Origin: Halioxenophilus aromaticivorans
Lineage (GTDB): Bacteria; Pseudomonadota; Gammaproteobacteria; Pseudomonadales; Cellvibrionaceae
Reading direction: 5' to 3'
Assembly: GCF_042850945.1 (NCBI RefSeq)
Contig: NZ_AP031496.1
Location: forward strand, 4,774,001-4,838,000
Length of the DNA stretch: 64,000 nt
Below the pieces are notes generated by a model, which was not told the origin of the DNA, did not search any database, and worked only from the letters and a program-made list of their open reading frames with translations. A program made the translations under genes and the position numbers. Numbering within the stretch: position 1 is the stretch's first letter; the number at the start of each line of letters is the position of its first letter. Positions 17,507-26,947 of the stretch are shown piece after piece.

Positions 17507-17562
17507 ACCTGTTATTGCTGGTACCTGTTATTGCTGGTACCTGTTATTGCTGGCACCTGTTT
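17507..17562. repeat. 16-bp tandem repeat in a 5' region
   Basis: ACCTGTTATTGCTGGT is repeated at 17507, 17523 and 17539 (last base changed), with a partial fourth copy running into a T tract at 17559. It starts 16 bases upstream of the TPR-like gene's GTG and so falls in its promoter or leader, where copy-number change could alter expression. Confidence 0.85.
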
Positions 17563-17655
17563 TTTTGGCTTGTGCCTGCCATTGGGAAACGAACCCAGCA
17601 GGCCCGTTAAAATCGTATGTTATCGTTTATGCTAGGCGTTTTGCCGTGCGTTATT

Positions 17656-18204
17656 TCACTGATCGGCCTGCCACTGTTTAATCGCTCTTAAACTTTCGGC
17701 GATATGGCTTTTGGGCTCCATGGTGTGATGCACGTAAATGATTTCACCACTGGGCACCACCACGTAAGAGATTCGATCAGCCAGCTTACGGTTGGGCAAA
17801 AAAGCATCGTACTGTTCAACCACCTTTGCACTTGGGTCAGCCAAAACGGCGAACTTATCTCGGCAGTCGGAAACCGAAAACTCTTTTAGCGTATCGATCT
17901 CATCGGTGGATACACCCACCACACGAGCGCCCAGCTGGGTAAAGTCATCGCTTGCTTCGGCAAATTCGTGGGCTTCTATGGTACAGCCCGCGGTAAACGC
18001 CTTGGGGTAGAAATAAACCACAACCGGCCCCTGCTTAAGTTGCTGCTGCAAGTCAAAATCAAAGGCTTCTCCAGCCAGCGCACCAGTTAACTGAAACATC
18101 GGCGCCTGGGTACCGGACTCTAATGCGGCATTTGCCGTTACTGCCGTTGCCAGCAACGCCACAATGGCGGCCAACTTTGCTTTTTTTGTTTGCCAATAAC
18201 TCAT
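17656..18204 (-). CDS. Exported peroxiredoxin, BCP/PrxQ-like
   Basis: A 182-residue thioredoxin-fold protein with a Sec signal peptide (about residues 1-27, cleavage after TANA). The peroxidatic cysteine is Cys74 in FYPKAFTAGCTIEAHEF. The residue five positions after it, often the resolving cysteine in BCP, is His; the only other cysteine is Cys114 in VSDCRDKF. It should reduce peroxides in the periplasm, as a 1-Cys enzyme or with Cys114 as an atypical partner (inference). The aminotransferase gene lies upstream on the same strand, 94 bases away. Confidence 0.85.
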   Translation of the reverse strand: MSYWQTKKAKLAAIVALLATAVTANAALESGTQAPMFQLTGALAGEAFDFDLQQQLKQGPVVVYFYPKAFTAGCTIEAHEFAEASDDFTQLGARVVGVSTDEIDTLKEFSVSDCRDKFAVLADPSAKVVEQYDAFLPNRKLADRISYVVVPSGEIIYVHHTMEPKSHIAESLRAIKQWQADQ

Positions 18205-18220
18205 GGTTGCGTCTCTTTTT

Positions 18221-18254
18221 ATAGTTAAAATCTTATCTTATAGTTAAAATCTTA
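18221..18254. repeat. 15-bp direct repeat, two copies
   Basis: ATAGTTAAAATCTTA occurs at 18221-18235 and again at 18240-18254, separated by TCTT. It is AT-rich and lies just upstream of the peroxiredoxin start, so it may overlap its promoter. Confidence 0.75.
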
Positions 18255-18298
18255 CCGTTTACGTCTCGTCGCTTACGCCGTTTTTGAGCAAGTGCCAG

Positions 18299-19648
18299 TT
18301 ATGTCAGCTCAGCGATGCAATCGCCCAAGGCACTGTAGATATCATCCAGCTGATTTAGTTCGGCGATAAACGGCGGTGCTATGGCAACTGTATCGCCGCC
18401 GTAGCGCACGTAAAAACCCTTACTCCACATTGCCATGGCTACCTGATAGGGCCGTAATAAGGGCTCTCCAGGTGCCGGCTCAAAGCTCACGGCACTGGCA
18501 GTACCACTATTGCGGATATCACTCACGTAGGGTAAGCCTTGCAGTTGATGTACGCGCTGTTCAATCTCTGGGATTAAACCGTGGGCACGCTCTATCAGTT
18601 GTTCTTGCTCTAATATATCCAGAGTTGCCAGGGCCGCAGCACAGGCCACCGGGTGCGCGGAATAGGTGTACCCGTGGGGCAGCTCTAGCTGGTAATCTGG
18701 GCCTGCGTCTTCCATAAAGGCATCGTAGATGCCCTGCTTACAGGCCACCGCGCCCATGGGAATGACACCGTTGGTGATTTGTTTGGCCACATTGATCATA
18801 TCCGGCACCACGCCATAGGCCTCGGCACCCGTTTTATATCCCAGTCGACCAAAGCCGGTGATGACTTCGTCAAAAATTAGCAAGATGTCGTGGGCTTGGC
18901 AGATTTCGGCGATTCGCTGCAAATACCCCTTAGGCGGCGGGATCACCCCACCGGACCCTGCCATGGGCTCTAGAATGACAGCCGCTATATTGCTGGCATC
19001 GTGCAATTGAATAAGGTCGATCAGTTGCTCCGCCAAATGAGCGCCCTGCTCGGGCTCGCCACGGGTGAAGCGGTTTTCGGGCAACAATGTAGAGGCCAGA
19101 TGGTAGCTTTCTATTCCGGCACCATACCAGGCCCGGTTGGCAGGCAATCCACCCACACTGATGCCACCAAAATTTACCCCGTGATAACCCTTGGCGCGGC
19201 CAATAAATTTAGTTTTGGTGCCCTTACCCAGTTTACGCCAATAGGCCCGGGCGATTTTCAGTGAGGTATCTGCGGCCTCGCTGCCAGAGCCGGTAAAGAA
19301 TATTCGGTTGAGCCCCGGCGGCATCCAATGGCTTAAGCGCTCGGCCAAAATAAAGCTTTTGGGCTGGCCAAATTGAAACCCTGGGGAGTAATCCAATTGT
19401 TGAATCTGGGCGGCTACGGCGTTGGCAATCTCGCTGCGGCCGTGGCCAGCACCGGTGGTCCATAGGCCGGATAAGCCATCAAAAATTTGTCGACCATCGG
19501 CACTGGTGTAAAAGCAATCTTTGGCGGCGACTAACAGGCGCGGGTCTTGTTTGAATTGTCGGTTGCCGCTGTAGGGCATCCAGTGAGCATCTAATTGGGC
19601 CTGCGTAACACCGGCGTATTTGCTAGCTGTTGTTTCTTGGTCAGCCAT
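18299..19648 (-). CDS. Class III (omega) aminotransferase, PLP-dependent
   Basis: A 449-residue class III aminotransferase behind GAGGTGA. Seen are the cofactor-binding GSGSEAADTSLKIAR, the LLIFDEVITGFGRLG aspartate motif and the Schiff-base lysine in NVAKQITNGVIPMGA. It resembles beta-alanine or omega-amino acid:pyruvate aminotransferases. These move amino groups from omega-amino acids or polyamine-derived amines to pyruvate, but substrate assignment within the class is unreliable from sequence. It is not obviously in an operon with the peroxiredoxin. Confidence 0.88.
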   Translation of the reverse strand: MADQETTASKYAGVTQAQLDAHWMPYSGNRQFKQDPRLLVAAKDCFYTSADGRQIFDGLSGLWTTGAGHGRSEIANAVAAQIQQLDYSPGFQFGQPKSFILAERLSHWMPPGLNRIFFTGSGSEAADTSLKIARAYWRKLGKGTKTKFIGRAKGYHGVNFGGISVGGLPANRAWYGAGIESYHLASTLLPENRFTRGEPEQGAHLAEQLIDLIQLHDASNIAAVILEPMAGSGGVIPPPKGYLQRIAEICQAHDILLIFDEVITGFGRLGYKTGAEAYGVVPDMINVAKQITNGVIPMGAVACKQGIYDAFMEDAGPDYQLELPHGYTYSAHPVACAAALATLDILEQEQLIERAHGLIPEIEQRVHQLQGLPYVSDIRNSGTASAVSFEPAPGEPLLRPYQVAMAMWSKGFYVRYGGDTVAIAPPFIAELNQLDDIYSALGDCIAELT

Positions 19649-19862
19649 AGTTTCACCTCAGCAATCCTACTCTAGGGCGTGCACGCAGCAGGTGCTGCGC
19701 ATTATGCTGGGAGTGTATACCCTTTGTTTTACGGCGCAATGCTTTTGATGAGCTCATAATCCGGCCCGCCGGAGGATAAACGAGTAATGGCCAAGGCTAT
19801 TGATGGAACTGCCCCAATGGCAGTAAACTGAGATCAACCCGCCCTTCCATTTACCTCTCAAA

Positions 19863-22800
19863 TTACCCCTCTACCGCAATACCTTGCTCTTTAAATTGCG
19901 TTCTCAATGCATGGTCACTGGCAATCACCAACTGATCAACTCCGACCAAAATGTGTTCTGACAATAACTCAACCGGCTGCAGTTGTTGGTCGGTTTTTAG
20001 TTGCTGCTCGAGCTTGGCAAATTCAGCGGATAACGCCTTTGCGCCCACCGTGGCGGCAACGCCTTTTAGCGTGTGTAACGATTCCACTACTGCCAGGTGA
20101 TCATCCGCTGCCACATGTTGTTTTAATTGCGCCATCTGCTGATTAACTTCGGGGATAAATTTGTTCAACACCATCCCCAACAGAACGTTGTTGTCGCCAA
20201 AACGGCGTGAAATTGAAACAAAGGGTTCAACAATCTCTGTAGGATTGATGCTTCCTGAATTTTCCTGCGGCATGGGTGACTCGTTTTCGTCGGGCATGGC
20301 TGATGACCTCACCAGGGATAATAACATGGTAACGATGGTGTCCATTTCCATGGGTTTTACCAGATGGCCATCCATACCACAGGCCACACATTGGTCTTTA
20401 TCGTCTTTTCCGGCATTGGCCGTCAATGCCAAAATCGGCAGCCCATCGAAGCGCCCGGTTGCTCTTATTCGCCGGCAGGCCTCATAACCGTCGATGTCCG
20501 GCATTTGAATGTCCATCAACACGGCGTCAAAATTTTGCTCGGAGTCAGTCACCATGGCCACGCCGCTTAATCCGCCTTCGGCCATTGCCACATTGGCGCC
20601 TTGCTGCTCTAGCAGGCGCTTAGCCACCATACGGTTAACCATGTTGTCTTCCACCACCAACAAATTAAACCCCAACAACCGCTGCGGTTGACTCGTCGCT
20701 GCACTCGGCAACTCGGCCTTGGTGCCGAGCGCTTGTTTTACCACAGACGCGATTTGATCAGGGAGAAACGGGTCGCACAAGAGCAATTCGCTGCTATCCT
20801 CGGCACTGCCTGCGGCGCCAATTTGAATCAATGGCACCGATAACTGTTGTAGCCATTGAGCCACCGGCTCAGCCACGGTGACCTGCTTGGGAGCCAATAT
20901 CATAGCTGGGGAAATCTCCGGCACCGAGGTTAAATCGTTTTGCCGATAACAACGCACGGTCACCCCCATTCTATTGAGCTGCTGGGTAAGAAGCCGAGCA
21001 ACGATGGGTTCATCGCTGATCACAAACGCTGTGGTGCCTGAAACTGTGCTGCCGCCACTCACCAATGGGGTGGCATCGGTAACCGGGAAAGACAGGTCAA
21101 ACCAAAATTGCGTGCCTTGCCCTAGGTCGCTTAATAGATGCAGTTTGCCGCCGAGTAGCTCAACCAGTTTTTTGGAAATGGCCAAGCCAAGACCAGTACC
21201 GCCATATTTCCGCGTAGTTGACGCCTCAGCCTGGGCAAAGCCGGTAAATAATCGTTCCTGTTGATGTTTACTGATACCGATGCCAGTGTCGTTAACTTCA
21301 AAGCGCAACAGAATATTGTTGTTATCCTTCTGCACCTTTAACACTCTTAACTGCACATAACCGTGAGAGGTAAACTTCATGGCATTACTGGCCAAATTCA
21401 ATAACACCTGTTTCAACCGGGTGGCGTCGCCCAATAATTTACTCGGCAAATCCGAAGGCACATCAAACACAATGCGTACCGGTTGTTTTTTGTTACTGCC
21501 AACCACGACGGCTAAATCTCGCATCAACGCCAGCATGGAAAACGAATGAATATCGATCTCTAATTTACTGGCTTCAATTTTGGAGAAGTCCAAAATTGAA
21601 TTGAGCAACTCCAGGAGTGTTTGCGCGGCCTGGGCAGCGTCTAAGGCGTATTCCTGCTGTAGCTTATCTAGCGAAGTATTTTGTAATAGTTGCAGCATGC
21701 CTAAAACTGCATTTAGTGGCGTGCGTATCTCATGGCTCATGTTGGCCAAAAACTGGCTTTTAGCAGAGCTGGAGGCATCCGCATTCTGAATGGCTTGGCG
21801 CAGGGTATTTTCTTGCTGCAACTGTTGGCTAACATCTAAAACGGTGCCTGTTACCATGGCTGAGGTGCCAAGCGGTTGGTTCTCTACAAAGGAATTCACT
21901 CGTAGGTAGCGCACATCACCGGCTTTGTCGTAGATCCTAAAATCCATTTCGTGCCGCCCGGAGCGTTCGGCAGCCTTACTTATGCGCTTTGACATTCCCT
22001 CTCGGTCATCGGGGTGCACTCGCGATAAAAAATAACTGGCGCTGGGCGTTGGCAGGGTATGTTCATCTTCTTCAAACAATTGGTACATGCGGCGATTCCA
22101 ATGGAAAAAATTATTCTGTGTATTCCACGTCCAGACGCCTAAGCCCGCCACTTCAGAGGCTATCTCCAGTTGTTGTGTTTTTTCCAGCAGTAAGGTTTGC
22201 CGGGCGATTTCATCGGCGACATTTTTAACAAAAATAACGTATCCGCTAGGCTTTCCTTTATCATCCTTCATCACCGAAGAAGATAACTGCGCGGGGAATA
22301 GCGTAGTATCTTTGCGACGGCACTCAATGGCGTTAGCGCCGATTAGTTTATCCGCGGCATTACCGGCTAAAAACTCGGACAGCGGCCGATTAATATTTTC
22401 GATGCTCACGATATCGGATAAAGAGCGCAGCCCCACTAATTCGTCGCCGCTATAACCAAACAAAAGCTCTGCACCTCGGTTAAACAACGTAATAACACCG
22501 TCTGTATCGGTGGTAATAATACCGACCCCAGCGTCGGTGGATAAGACACCTTGGAATAACACGTTTAAGTGGTCGCGCTCGGTGAGTAAGACCTTGGCCT
22601 GGGTGGTGTTCATACCCACCGTGTAGATACACTCCAATTCGCCATGCTCGTTGAAAGCGGGCACCACAACGCCCTGTAAGCAAAGAAACTCCCCGTTGGC
22701 ACGCTTGGTAACGACCTCTCCACGCCAAATTTCTCCTTCATGAGCGCAGGCCAGTGCCTGCGCCCAAACGGTTTTATCTAGCGCAACTCCACGCTCGTCA

Positions 22801-24332
22801 TCCAACGGCTTACCCAACAATCGATGGCGGCTCATGCCCATGGTATGGCAGGCATAGTCATTGACCTCTACCAATAAATTATCCGTATCCAAAATGCCAA
22901 ACAGCAGTTGCTGATCGATGGTGTGCATAAGCGCTTCGTTTTCTCGCACCGCACGGGATAACTGGCGCTCACTTTCTATCAACTCAGTTGAGTCATAGCA
23001 GATAACGACAACGCCCTGAACCTCGCCGGCATCTCCATCCGGGATCACTCGGCTGACGACATAGTCCAAACCACCATCGTCGTTGTGGTAATTATTTTCG
23101 ATCACTTGTTCAACGCCGGCCAGGGCCTTGTCTAGGCAACTCTGCAATCGACTCATCAACGCTGGGTGAATAAAATCAACTAGAGGCTGCCCAAGCATCC
23201 GCTCCACCGGTTGGTTAAATAGCCGAGCAAAGTCTGGCGACGCATATTGAACTGTGCGGTGGGCGTCAACGTAAGCAACCGATTGGGGAATCTTCGCCAG
23301 TATTTTTCCAGGTAAGTGAGTGGCATCAGCACCCACCAGAGGCTGTGCGAAGCCAGACTGGGCAGTATTCGCTTGCCCTTTCAGTTTAGGTGACGCCCAT
23401 CGCCGGCCCAGTACCCAACCGGCTATCACTAACCCCAACGCAGCCATTGTAAAAGCGAAGGCGAACGACGGCGCCTGTGGGTATTGCAACTCTAATTGCG
23501 CTTGGCGCCCCCAAAGATCAATGCCGTGTTGCCAGCGGGAAGGCTCGCTAGTCCGCCACAGGGGTGATTGGTAAACCGTTTGATTGACGCCGCTATCGGG
23601 CAGAATCAAACGCAGCCCAAGAGCGGCCAAGGGCTGGCTATCAAAGGGTGACAAAATAACGTAGGTGCCGACCGCTACTGAAGGCGGGCTGAGCTGGCGC
23701 GACATCGGCACAAAAACCAATAAACCTAGGTTGTTGTTTTGTGGGTCTTTGATGGTTAAAACCGTTGCAGTACCACCCTCGGCAAACTGTAAATGTCGCT
23801 CTACGGCGGCCTTTAACGCAGCGGTAAGCGGCTTCGCATGGTTTGCCAATGCACTATTGGGGTTGGCGTGGTGCCAATAATAGTAGCCATCACCGGATTG
23901 CCCACCAGTAAACGCAAGGCCCGCCGGCGCTTCGCCGATCCAAAGTGCTCCAAAGCCTGCCGACTGCGCTAACAGAGCAGCCCCTACCGCCGCTGGGGCA
24001 TCAGCCCAATAATCGTTGGCATTAAAGCTAGTAGACGTGGACGCTGCAGCGTCATCGCTTAACTGGCCAGCGCCGGGTAACGCCGCTGCCAGTGATTCAT
24101 TAAGAGCAATGGCTGCGACTTCCAGAGCATTGACCTGCGACTGCAATTGAGCAGCAGCCAGCTGAGTGTTGCTGTTGAAAAAGGTATCCTGTTGTTGATT
24201 CTGAAGCCTAAAGTAATCCACCAGCAACCAAACCACCGCACCAGTTATAACCAATATTAATAAAAAGGCCAACCAGAATGTAGGATTTGCGTGACGCTGC
24301 GCGTTTGGCAAAGTTCGTCCCTTAATCGACAC
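19863..24332 (-). CDS. BarA-like hybrid sensor histidine kinase (4 PAS, HisKA, HATPase, 2 REC, HPt)
   Basis: A 1489-residue membrane kinase. TM1 is about 19-40, a periplasmic sensor spans 41-285 and TM2 is about 289-308. Four PAS-like domains follow (about 335-450, 465-580, 590-710, 722-835). The HisKA box FLANMSHEIRTPLN places phospho-His at 867. HATPase motifs include NDTGIGIS and GGTGLGLAISKKLVELLGG. A first receiver (about 1100-1200) has lost the usual acidic pocket and phospho-Asp. The second (1222-1340) has VVEDN and Asp1274 in VLMDIQMPD. An HPt domain has His1420 in SLHTLKGVAATVG. Start GTG 24332 lacks a strong ribosome site. No response-regulator gene is adjacent, so the partner is elsewhere. 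Confidence 0.9.
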   Translation of the reverse strand: MSIKGRTLPNAQRHANPTFWLAFLLILVITGAVVWLLVDYFRLQNQQQDTFFNSNTQLAAAQLQSQVNALEVAAIALNESLAAALPGAGQLSDDAAASTSTSFNANDYWADAPAAVGAALLAQSAGFGALWIGEAPAGLAFTGGQSGDGYYYWHHANPNSALANHAKPLTAALKAAVERHLQFAEGGTATVLTIKDPQNNNLGLLVFVPMSRQLSPPSVAVGTYVILSPFDSQPLAALGLRLILPDSGVNQTVYQSPLWRTSEPSRWQHGIDLWGRQAQLELQYPQAPSFAFAFTMAALGLVIAGWVLGRRWASPKLKGQANTAQSGFAQPLVGADATHLPGKILAKIPQSVAYVDAHRTVQYASPDFARLFNQPVERMLGQPLVDFIHPALMSRLQSCLDKALAGVEQVIENNYHNDDGGLDYVVSRVIPDGDAGEVQGVVVICYDSTELIESERQLSRAVRENEALMHTIDQQLLFGILDTDNLLVEVNDYACHTMGMSRHRLLGKPLDDERGVALDKTVWAQALACAHEGEIWRGEVVTKRANGEFLCLQGVVVPAFNEHGELECIYTVGMNTTQAKVLLTERDHLNVLFQGVLSTDAGVGIITTDTDGVITLFNRGAELLFGYSGDELVGLRSLSDIVSIENINRPLSEFLAGNAADKLIGANAIECRRKDTTLFPAQLSSSVMKDDKGKPSGYVIFVKNVADEIARQTLLLEKTQQLEIASEVAGLGVWTWNTQNNFFHWNRRMYQLFEEDEHTLPTPSASYFLSRVHPDDREGMSKRISKAAERSGRHEMDFRIYDKAGDVRYLRVNSFVENQPLGTSAMVTGTVLDVSQQLQQENTLRQAIQNADASSSAKSQFLANMSHEIRTPLNAVLGMLQLLQNTSLDKLQQEYALDAAQAAQTLLELLNSILDFSKIEASKLEIDIHSFSMLALMRDLAVVVGSNKKQPVRIVFDVPSDLPSKLLGDATRLKQVLLNLASNAMKFTSHGYVQLRVLKVQKDNNNILLRFEVNDTGIGISKHQQERLFTGFAQAEASTTRKYGGTGLGLAISKKLVELLGGKLHLLSDLGQGTQFWFDLSFPVTDATPLVSGGSTVSGTTAFVISDEPIVARLLTQQLNRMGVTVRCYRQNDLTSVPEISPAMILAPKQVTVAEPVAQWLQQLSVPLIQIGAAGSAEDSSELLLCDPFLPDQIASVVKQALGTKAELPSAATSQPQRLLGFNLLVVEDNMVNRMVAKRLLEQQGANVAMAEGGLSGVAMVTDSEQNFDAVLMDIQMPDIDGYEACRRIRATGRFDGLPILALTANAGKDDKDQCVACGMDGHLVKPMEMDTIVTMLLSLVRSSAMPDENESPMPQENSGSINPTEIVEPFVSISRRFGDNNVLLGMVLNKFIPEVNQQMAQLKQHVAADDHLAVVESLHTLKGVAATVGAKALSAEFAKLEQQLKTDQQLQPVELLSEHILVGVDQLVIASDHALRTQFKEQGIAVEG

Positions 24333-24463
24333 AAAAGTAGCCTAAGACTGGCAAATATTGGTGCCCATTCCAATCATTAAATTGTCTTTAGCGCCAACAC
24401 TGTGTGAAGAAAAGCAAACCTTTTACAAACAACATGAACAATTGATCAAAAATAAAGCGAATC

Positions 24464-24514
24464 GCCACAATCAGTCCCTATCAGCGTATTTGCGCTATGT
24501 TTATTGATTGTGGC
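24464..24514. repeat. 10-bp inverted repeat with nested 4-bp stem
   Basis: GCCACAATCA (24464-24473) pairs perfectly with TGATTGTGGC (24505-24514). Inside the loop AGCG (24483) pairs with CGCT (24493). It lies between the hybrid kinase and the transporter gene and ahead of the likely transporter promoter, so it is more likely an operator or remnant than a leader RNA. A 10-bp match at this spacing can arise by chance in 64 kb. Confidence 0.4.
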
Positions 24515-24534
24515 CGCACCGCTCTTGCACGCCA

Positions 24535-24564
24535 TTGAGGAAGGCATTGGTATTTGATTATGAT
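24535..24564 (+). promoter_or_regulatory. Candidate sigma-70 promoter of the queuosine-precursor transporter
   Basis: TTGAGG (24535-24540) and TATGAT (24559-24564) are 18 bases apart, 35 bases before the ATG at 24599. The match is four of six at -35 and five of six at -10. Confidence 0.4.
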
Positions 24565-24598
24565 GTAAGCTTAGACAGAAATAACAGAGCCCACGCTT

Positions 24599-25357
24599 AT
24601 GAAGGAATATTCCGCTCCACTGGCAATCAGTGATTCAGATTTGCAAGAACGGCGGGAACGCGTTTTTCTGGTGTTGGCGGGTGTGTTTATCTGCTCAATG
24701 ACCATGATGAATATCATCGGCAGTACCCGCTTTATACAGTTAGGACCAATGGCACTCACCGTGGGAGTTTTACCCTACCCGCTGACCTTTTTGTGCACCG
24801 ATTTAGTCTCTGAGCTGTACGGCCGCAAACGGGCCAATTTTTTGGTGACTCTTGGCTTAGCCATCAATCTGTTTATAGTCGCCATTATTTGGCTGGCCCA
24901 TACTGCGCCACCGGTGCCGGGCATTCCTTGGATGGAAATACAATTGGTTGAGCCAGTCACGGGCTTACCCGGCCAGCAAGAAATGTCCGGTTCAGTGGAG
25001 CTATTCGATTTTATTTATGTATTCACGACTGGCGCGGTTTTCGCCAGCATGATTGCCTACGTAGCAGCGCAATATATTGATGTACGCTTGTTTCACTTTT
25101 GGAAATCCCTGACCCGGGGCAAACACCTGTGGCTACGCAACAATTTCAGCACTCTAATTAGCCAAGCGGTGGATTCCATTCTGGTGATTGGTATTGTGTT
25201 CGGCGGAGCATTTTTAAGCGGCGATATAACGCTTAAACAGTATCTGGGATTTATGGCCAGTAGCTACCTGTTTAAAATGGTTGCGGCGCTCATAGATACC
25301 GGGCCATTTTATATTTTGGTGGCCAAACTCAAACGTTTTTTGCAGATCGACCAATAA
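24599..25357 (+). CDS. Queuosine precursor transporter, VUT/YhhQ family
   Basis: A 252-residue inner-membrane protein with about six hydrophobic segments. Family-typical features are FLCTDLVSELYGRKRANFLV near residues 60-80, YVAAQYIDVRLFHFWKSLT and RNNFSTLISQAVDSILVIG. VUT/YhhQ proteins import queuosine precursors (preQ0/preQ1) for tRNA modification. The gene is monocistronic with its own candidate promoter and diverges from the hybrid kinase gene. Confidence 0.88.
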   Translation: MKEYSAPLAISDSDLQERRERVFLVLAGVFICSMTMMNIIGSTRFIQLGPMALTVGVLPYPLTFLCTDLVSELYGRKRANFLVTLGLAINLFIVAIIWLAHTAPPVPGIPWMEIQLVEPVTGLPGQQEMSGSVELFDFIYVFTTGAVFASMIAYVAAQYIDVRLFHFWKSLTRGKHLWLRNNFSTLISQAVDSILVIGIVFGGAFLSGDITLKQYLGFMASSYLFKMVAALIDTGPFYILVAKLKRFLQIDQ

Positions 25358-25422
25358 CAATAGGTAAGCTACCTCTACCAAATTCCATGGTACAAGCCAT
25401 GGAATTTACCCAAAGCAAAAGG

Positions 25423-26226
25423 TCACCCACCCACCACCTGCCAAAACATGCGCAGGCTAATTACCACCAAGAGCACGGCAAACACCTTGCGTAGAGTCGG
25501 CACCGGCAGTGAGTGCGCCAGGCGCACGCCAAACGGCGCTGCAATGGCACTGAATATCGATAACACCAAAACTGCCGGCAAATAGATATAGCCCAACACG
25601 CCCTGGGATAAATCCGTATGCTGCCAGCCGTTAATGAGATAACCCAGGGTGCCTGTTAATGCGATGGGTAATCCCAATGCCGCCGAGGTTCCCACGGCGT
25701 TGGTCATGGGGTGTTTACGCCAATTTAGGTACGGCACAGTAAGCGAACCGCCACCGATGGATACCAACGCAGATACGCCACCAATGCCTGCGCCAGCCGC
25801 AAACAGCTCGGCTTTAGCAGGGTTGGATTGGCTAGTCGCCTTAAGCGGCCGCCACATCTGCACCGCCACAAAGCCCATGAAGCAGGCAAAAAAAGTTGCC
25901 AATAATTGTGCCGGTAGCAGCGCCACCAAAAACGTTGCGAGAAAGGTACCGATTAACACGCCCGGCGTCATAGCGCGCCAGGTTACCCAATTCACTGAGC
26001 CTTTTTGATGGTGGGTACGGGCACTGGAAATAGACGTAGTGATGATGGTGGCCATGGAGGTACCCAGGGCCAAGTGCACGATTTCCGCCAGAGAAAACCC
26101 CATGGCGGCAAAAATAGCGCTCAGTGCAGGCACCATAATACCGCCACCACCAACGCCCAAAAGCCCAGCGGCAATACCTACTACAACCCCCAGAACAGGA
26201 AAAACAAGCAACAGCTCAGTGGACAT
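25423..26226 (-). CDS. TauE/SafE-family anion exporter
   Basis: A 267-residue membrane protein with about eight hydrophobic segments and the family's paired glycine motifs, GLLGVGGGGIMVPAL near residue 22 and GIGGVSALVSIGGGSLTVPY near 150. TauE/SafE proteins are linked to export of sulfite, sulfoacetate or related anions. It lies about 14 kb from the sulfur-oxidation operon, so a shared role is speculative. Its stop converges on that of the VUT transporter, with 65 bases between. Confidence 0.88.
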   Translation of the reverse strand: MSTELLLVFPVLGVVVGIAAGLLGVGGGGIMVPALSAIFAAMGFSLAEIVHLALGTSMATIITTSISSARTHHQKGSVNWVTWRAMTPGVLIGTFLATFLVALLPAQLLATFFACFMGFVAVQMWRPLKATSQSNPAKAELFAAGAGIGGVSALVSIGGGSLTVPYLNWRKHPMTNAVGTSAALGLPIALTGTLGYLINGWQHTDLSQGVLGYIYLPAVLVLSIFSAIAAPFGVRLAHSLPVPTLRKVFAVLLVVISLRMFWQVVGG

Positions 26227-26351
26227 AAAATCGCCTTAGCGTACAAAAAGCGCCACTGTACACCAAGCAGCCCGTTAAAAACTGACTTTTTACGCACCGA
26301 TAATATTTTTTTAGCGCGGTAGAAGCACGACTTAAGCAGCCAAAAAAAGCG

Positions 26352-26891
26352 CTAGCCGCAGCCGCATTGGGCCGAGTGGGGCCGCCTGATGAACCTGGAT
26401 TGATCACTAAAAATAGACAGCAGTAGCAGCCCCCAAAAGCCACTGTAGCTGGCTGCAAACCAAACAAAGTGAGGGATCTCGGCGGCATCCAAGCGGGCAC
26501 CACCGTAGTAACTGGCCATGGCAGAGATAGCGCCAATACCCGCCAACCAAAGCTTGGGGATTCCCGCCAGCCACGCCATGGAGTGGTTCAACGTACAAGC
26601 AAAATAACACCATACCAATATTAGCCAAACGGGAACGCCCAAAATGGCCTCGCCACCCCTGAAGCCAATGACGCCGGTGTAACTCATAAGGCCATCGAAC
26701 AACCCGCCAACCGGTACCACACATGCCATAATGGTTAGATCAGACAGCCTGTGGGGTGACACCACCCAGTGCAACACCAACCCTAAAACTAGCCAGCCAA
26801 TAACTAGGTCTTGCTGTAATATGGCCAGCCACCACCCGGCTTGAAACCAGACCGCGTTGAAAATTGCAAATATTTTGGTGTTTTGTGTCAT
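26352..26891 (-). CDS. DUF2878 membrane protein
   Basis: A 179-residue protein with about six membrane segments. The N-terminus FNAVWFQAGWWLAIL fits the DUF2878 family found in gammaproteobacteria. No function is known. It lies on the same strand as the TauE/SafE gene, 125 bases upstream of it, and diverges from the crotonase gene with 56 bases between starts. Confidence 0.75.
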   Translation of the reverse strand: MTQNTKIFAIFNAVWFQAGWWLAILQQDLVIGWLVLGLVLHWVVSPHRLSDLTIMACVVPVGGLFDGLMSYTGVIGFRGGEAILGVPVWLILVWCYFACTLNHSMAWLAGIPKLWLAGIGAISAMASYYGGARLDAAEIPHFVWFAASYSGFWGLLLLSIFSDQSRFIRRPHSAQCGCG

Positions 26892-26947
26892 AGCATTCTA
26901 TACGCACAGGTACCACACTAAGTTTAAAACCAACGCAGACAGCAACC

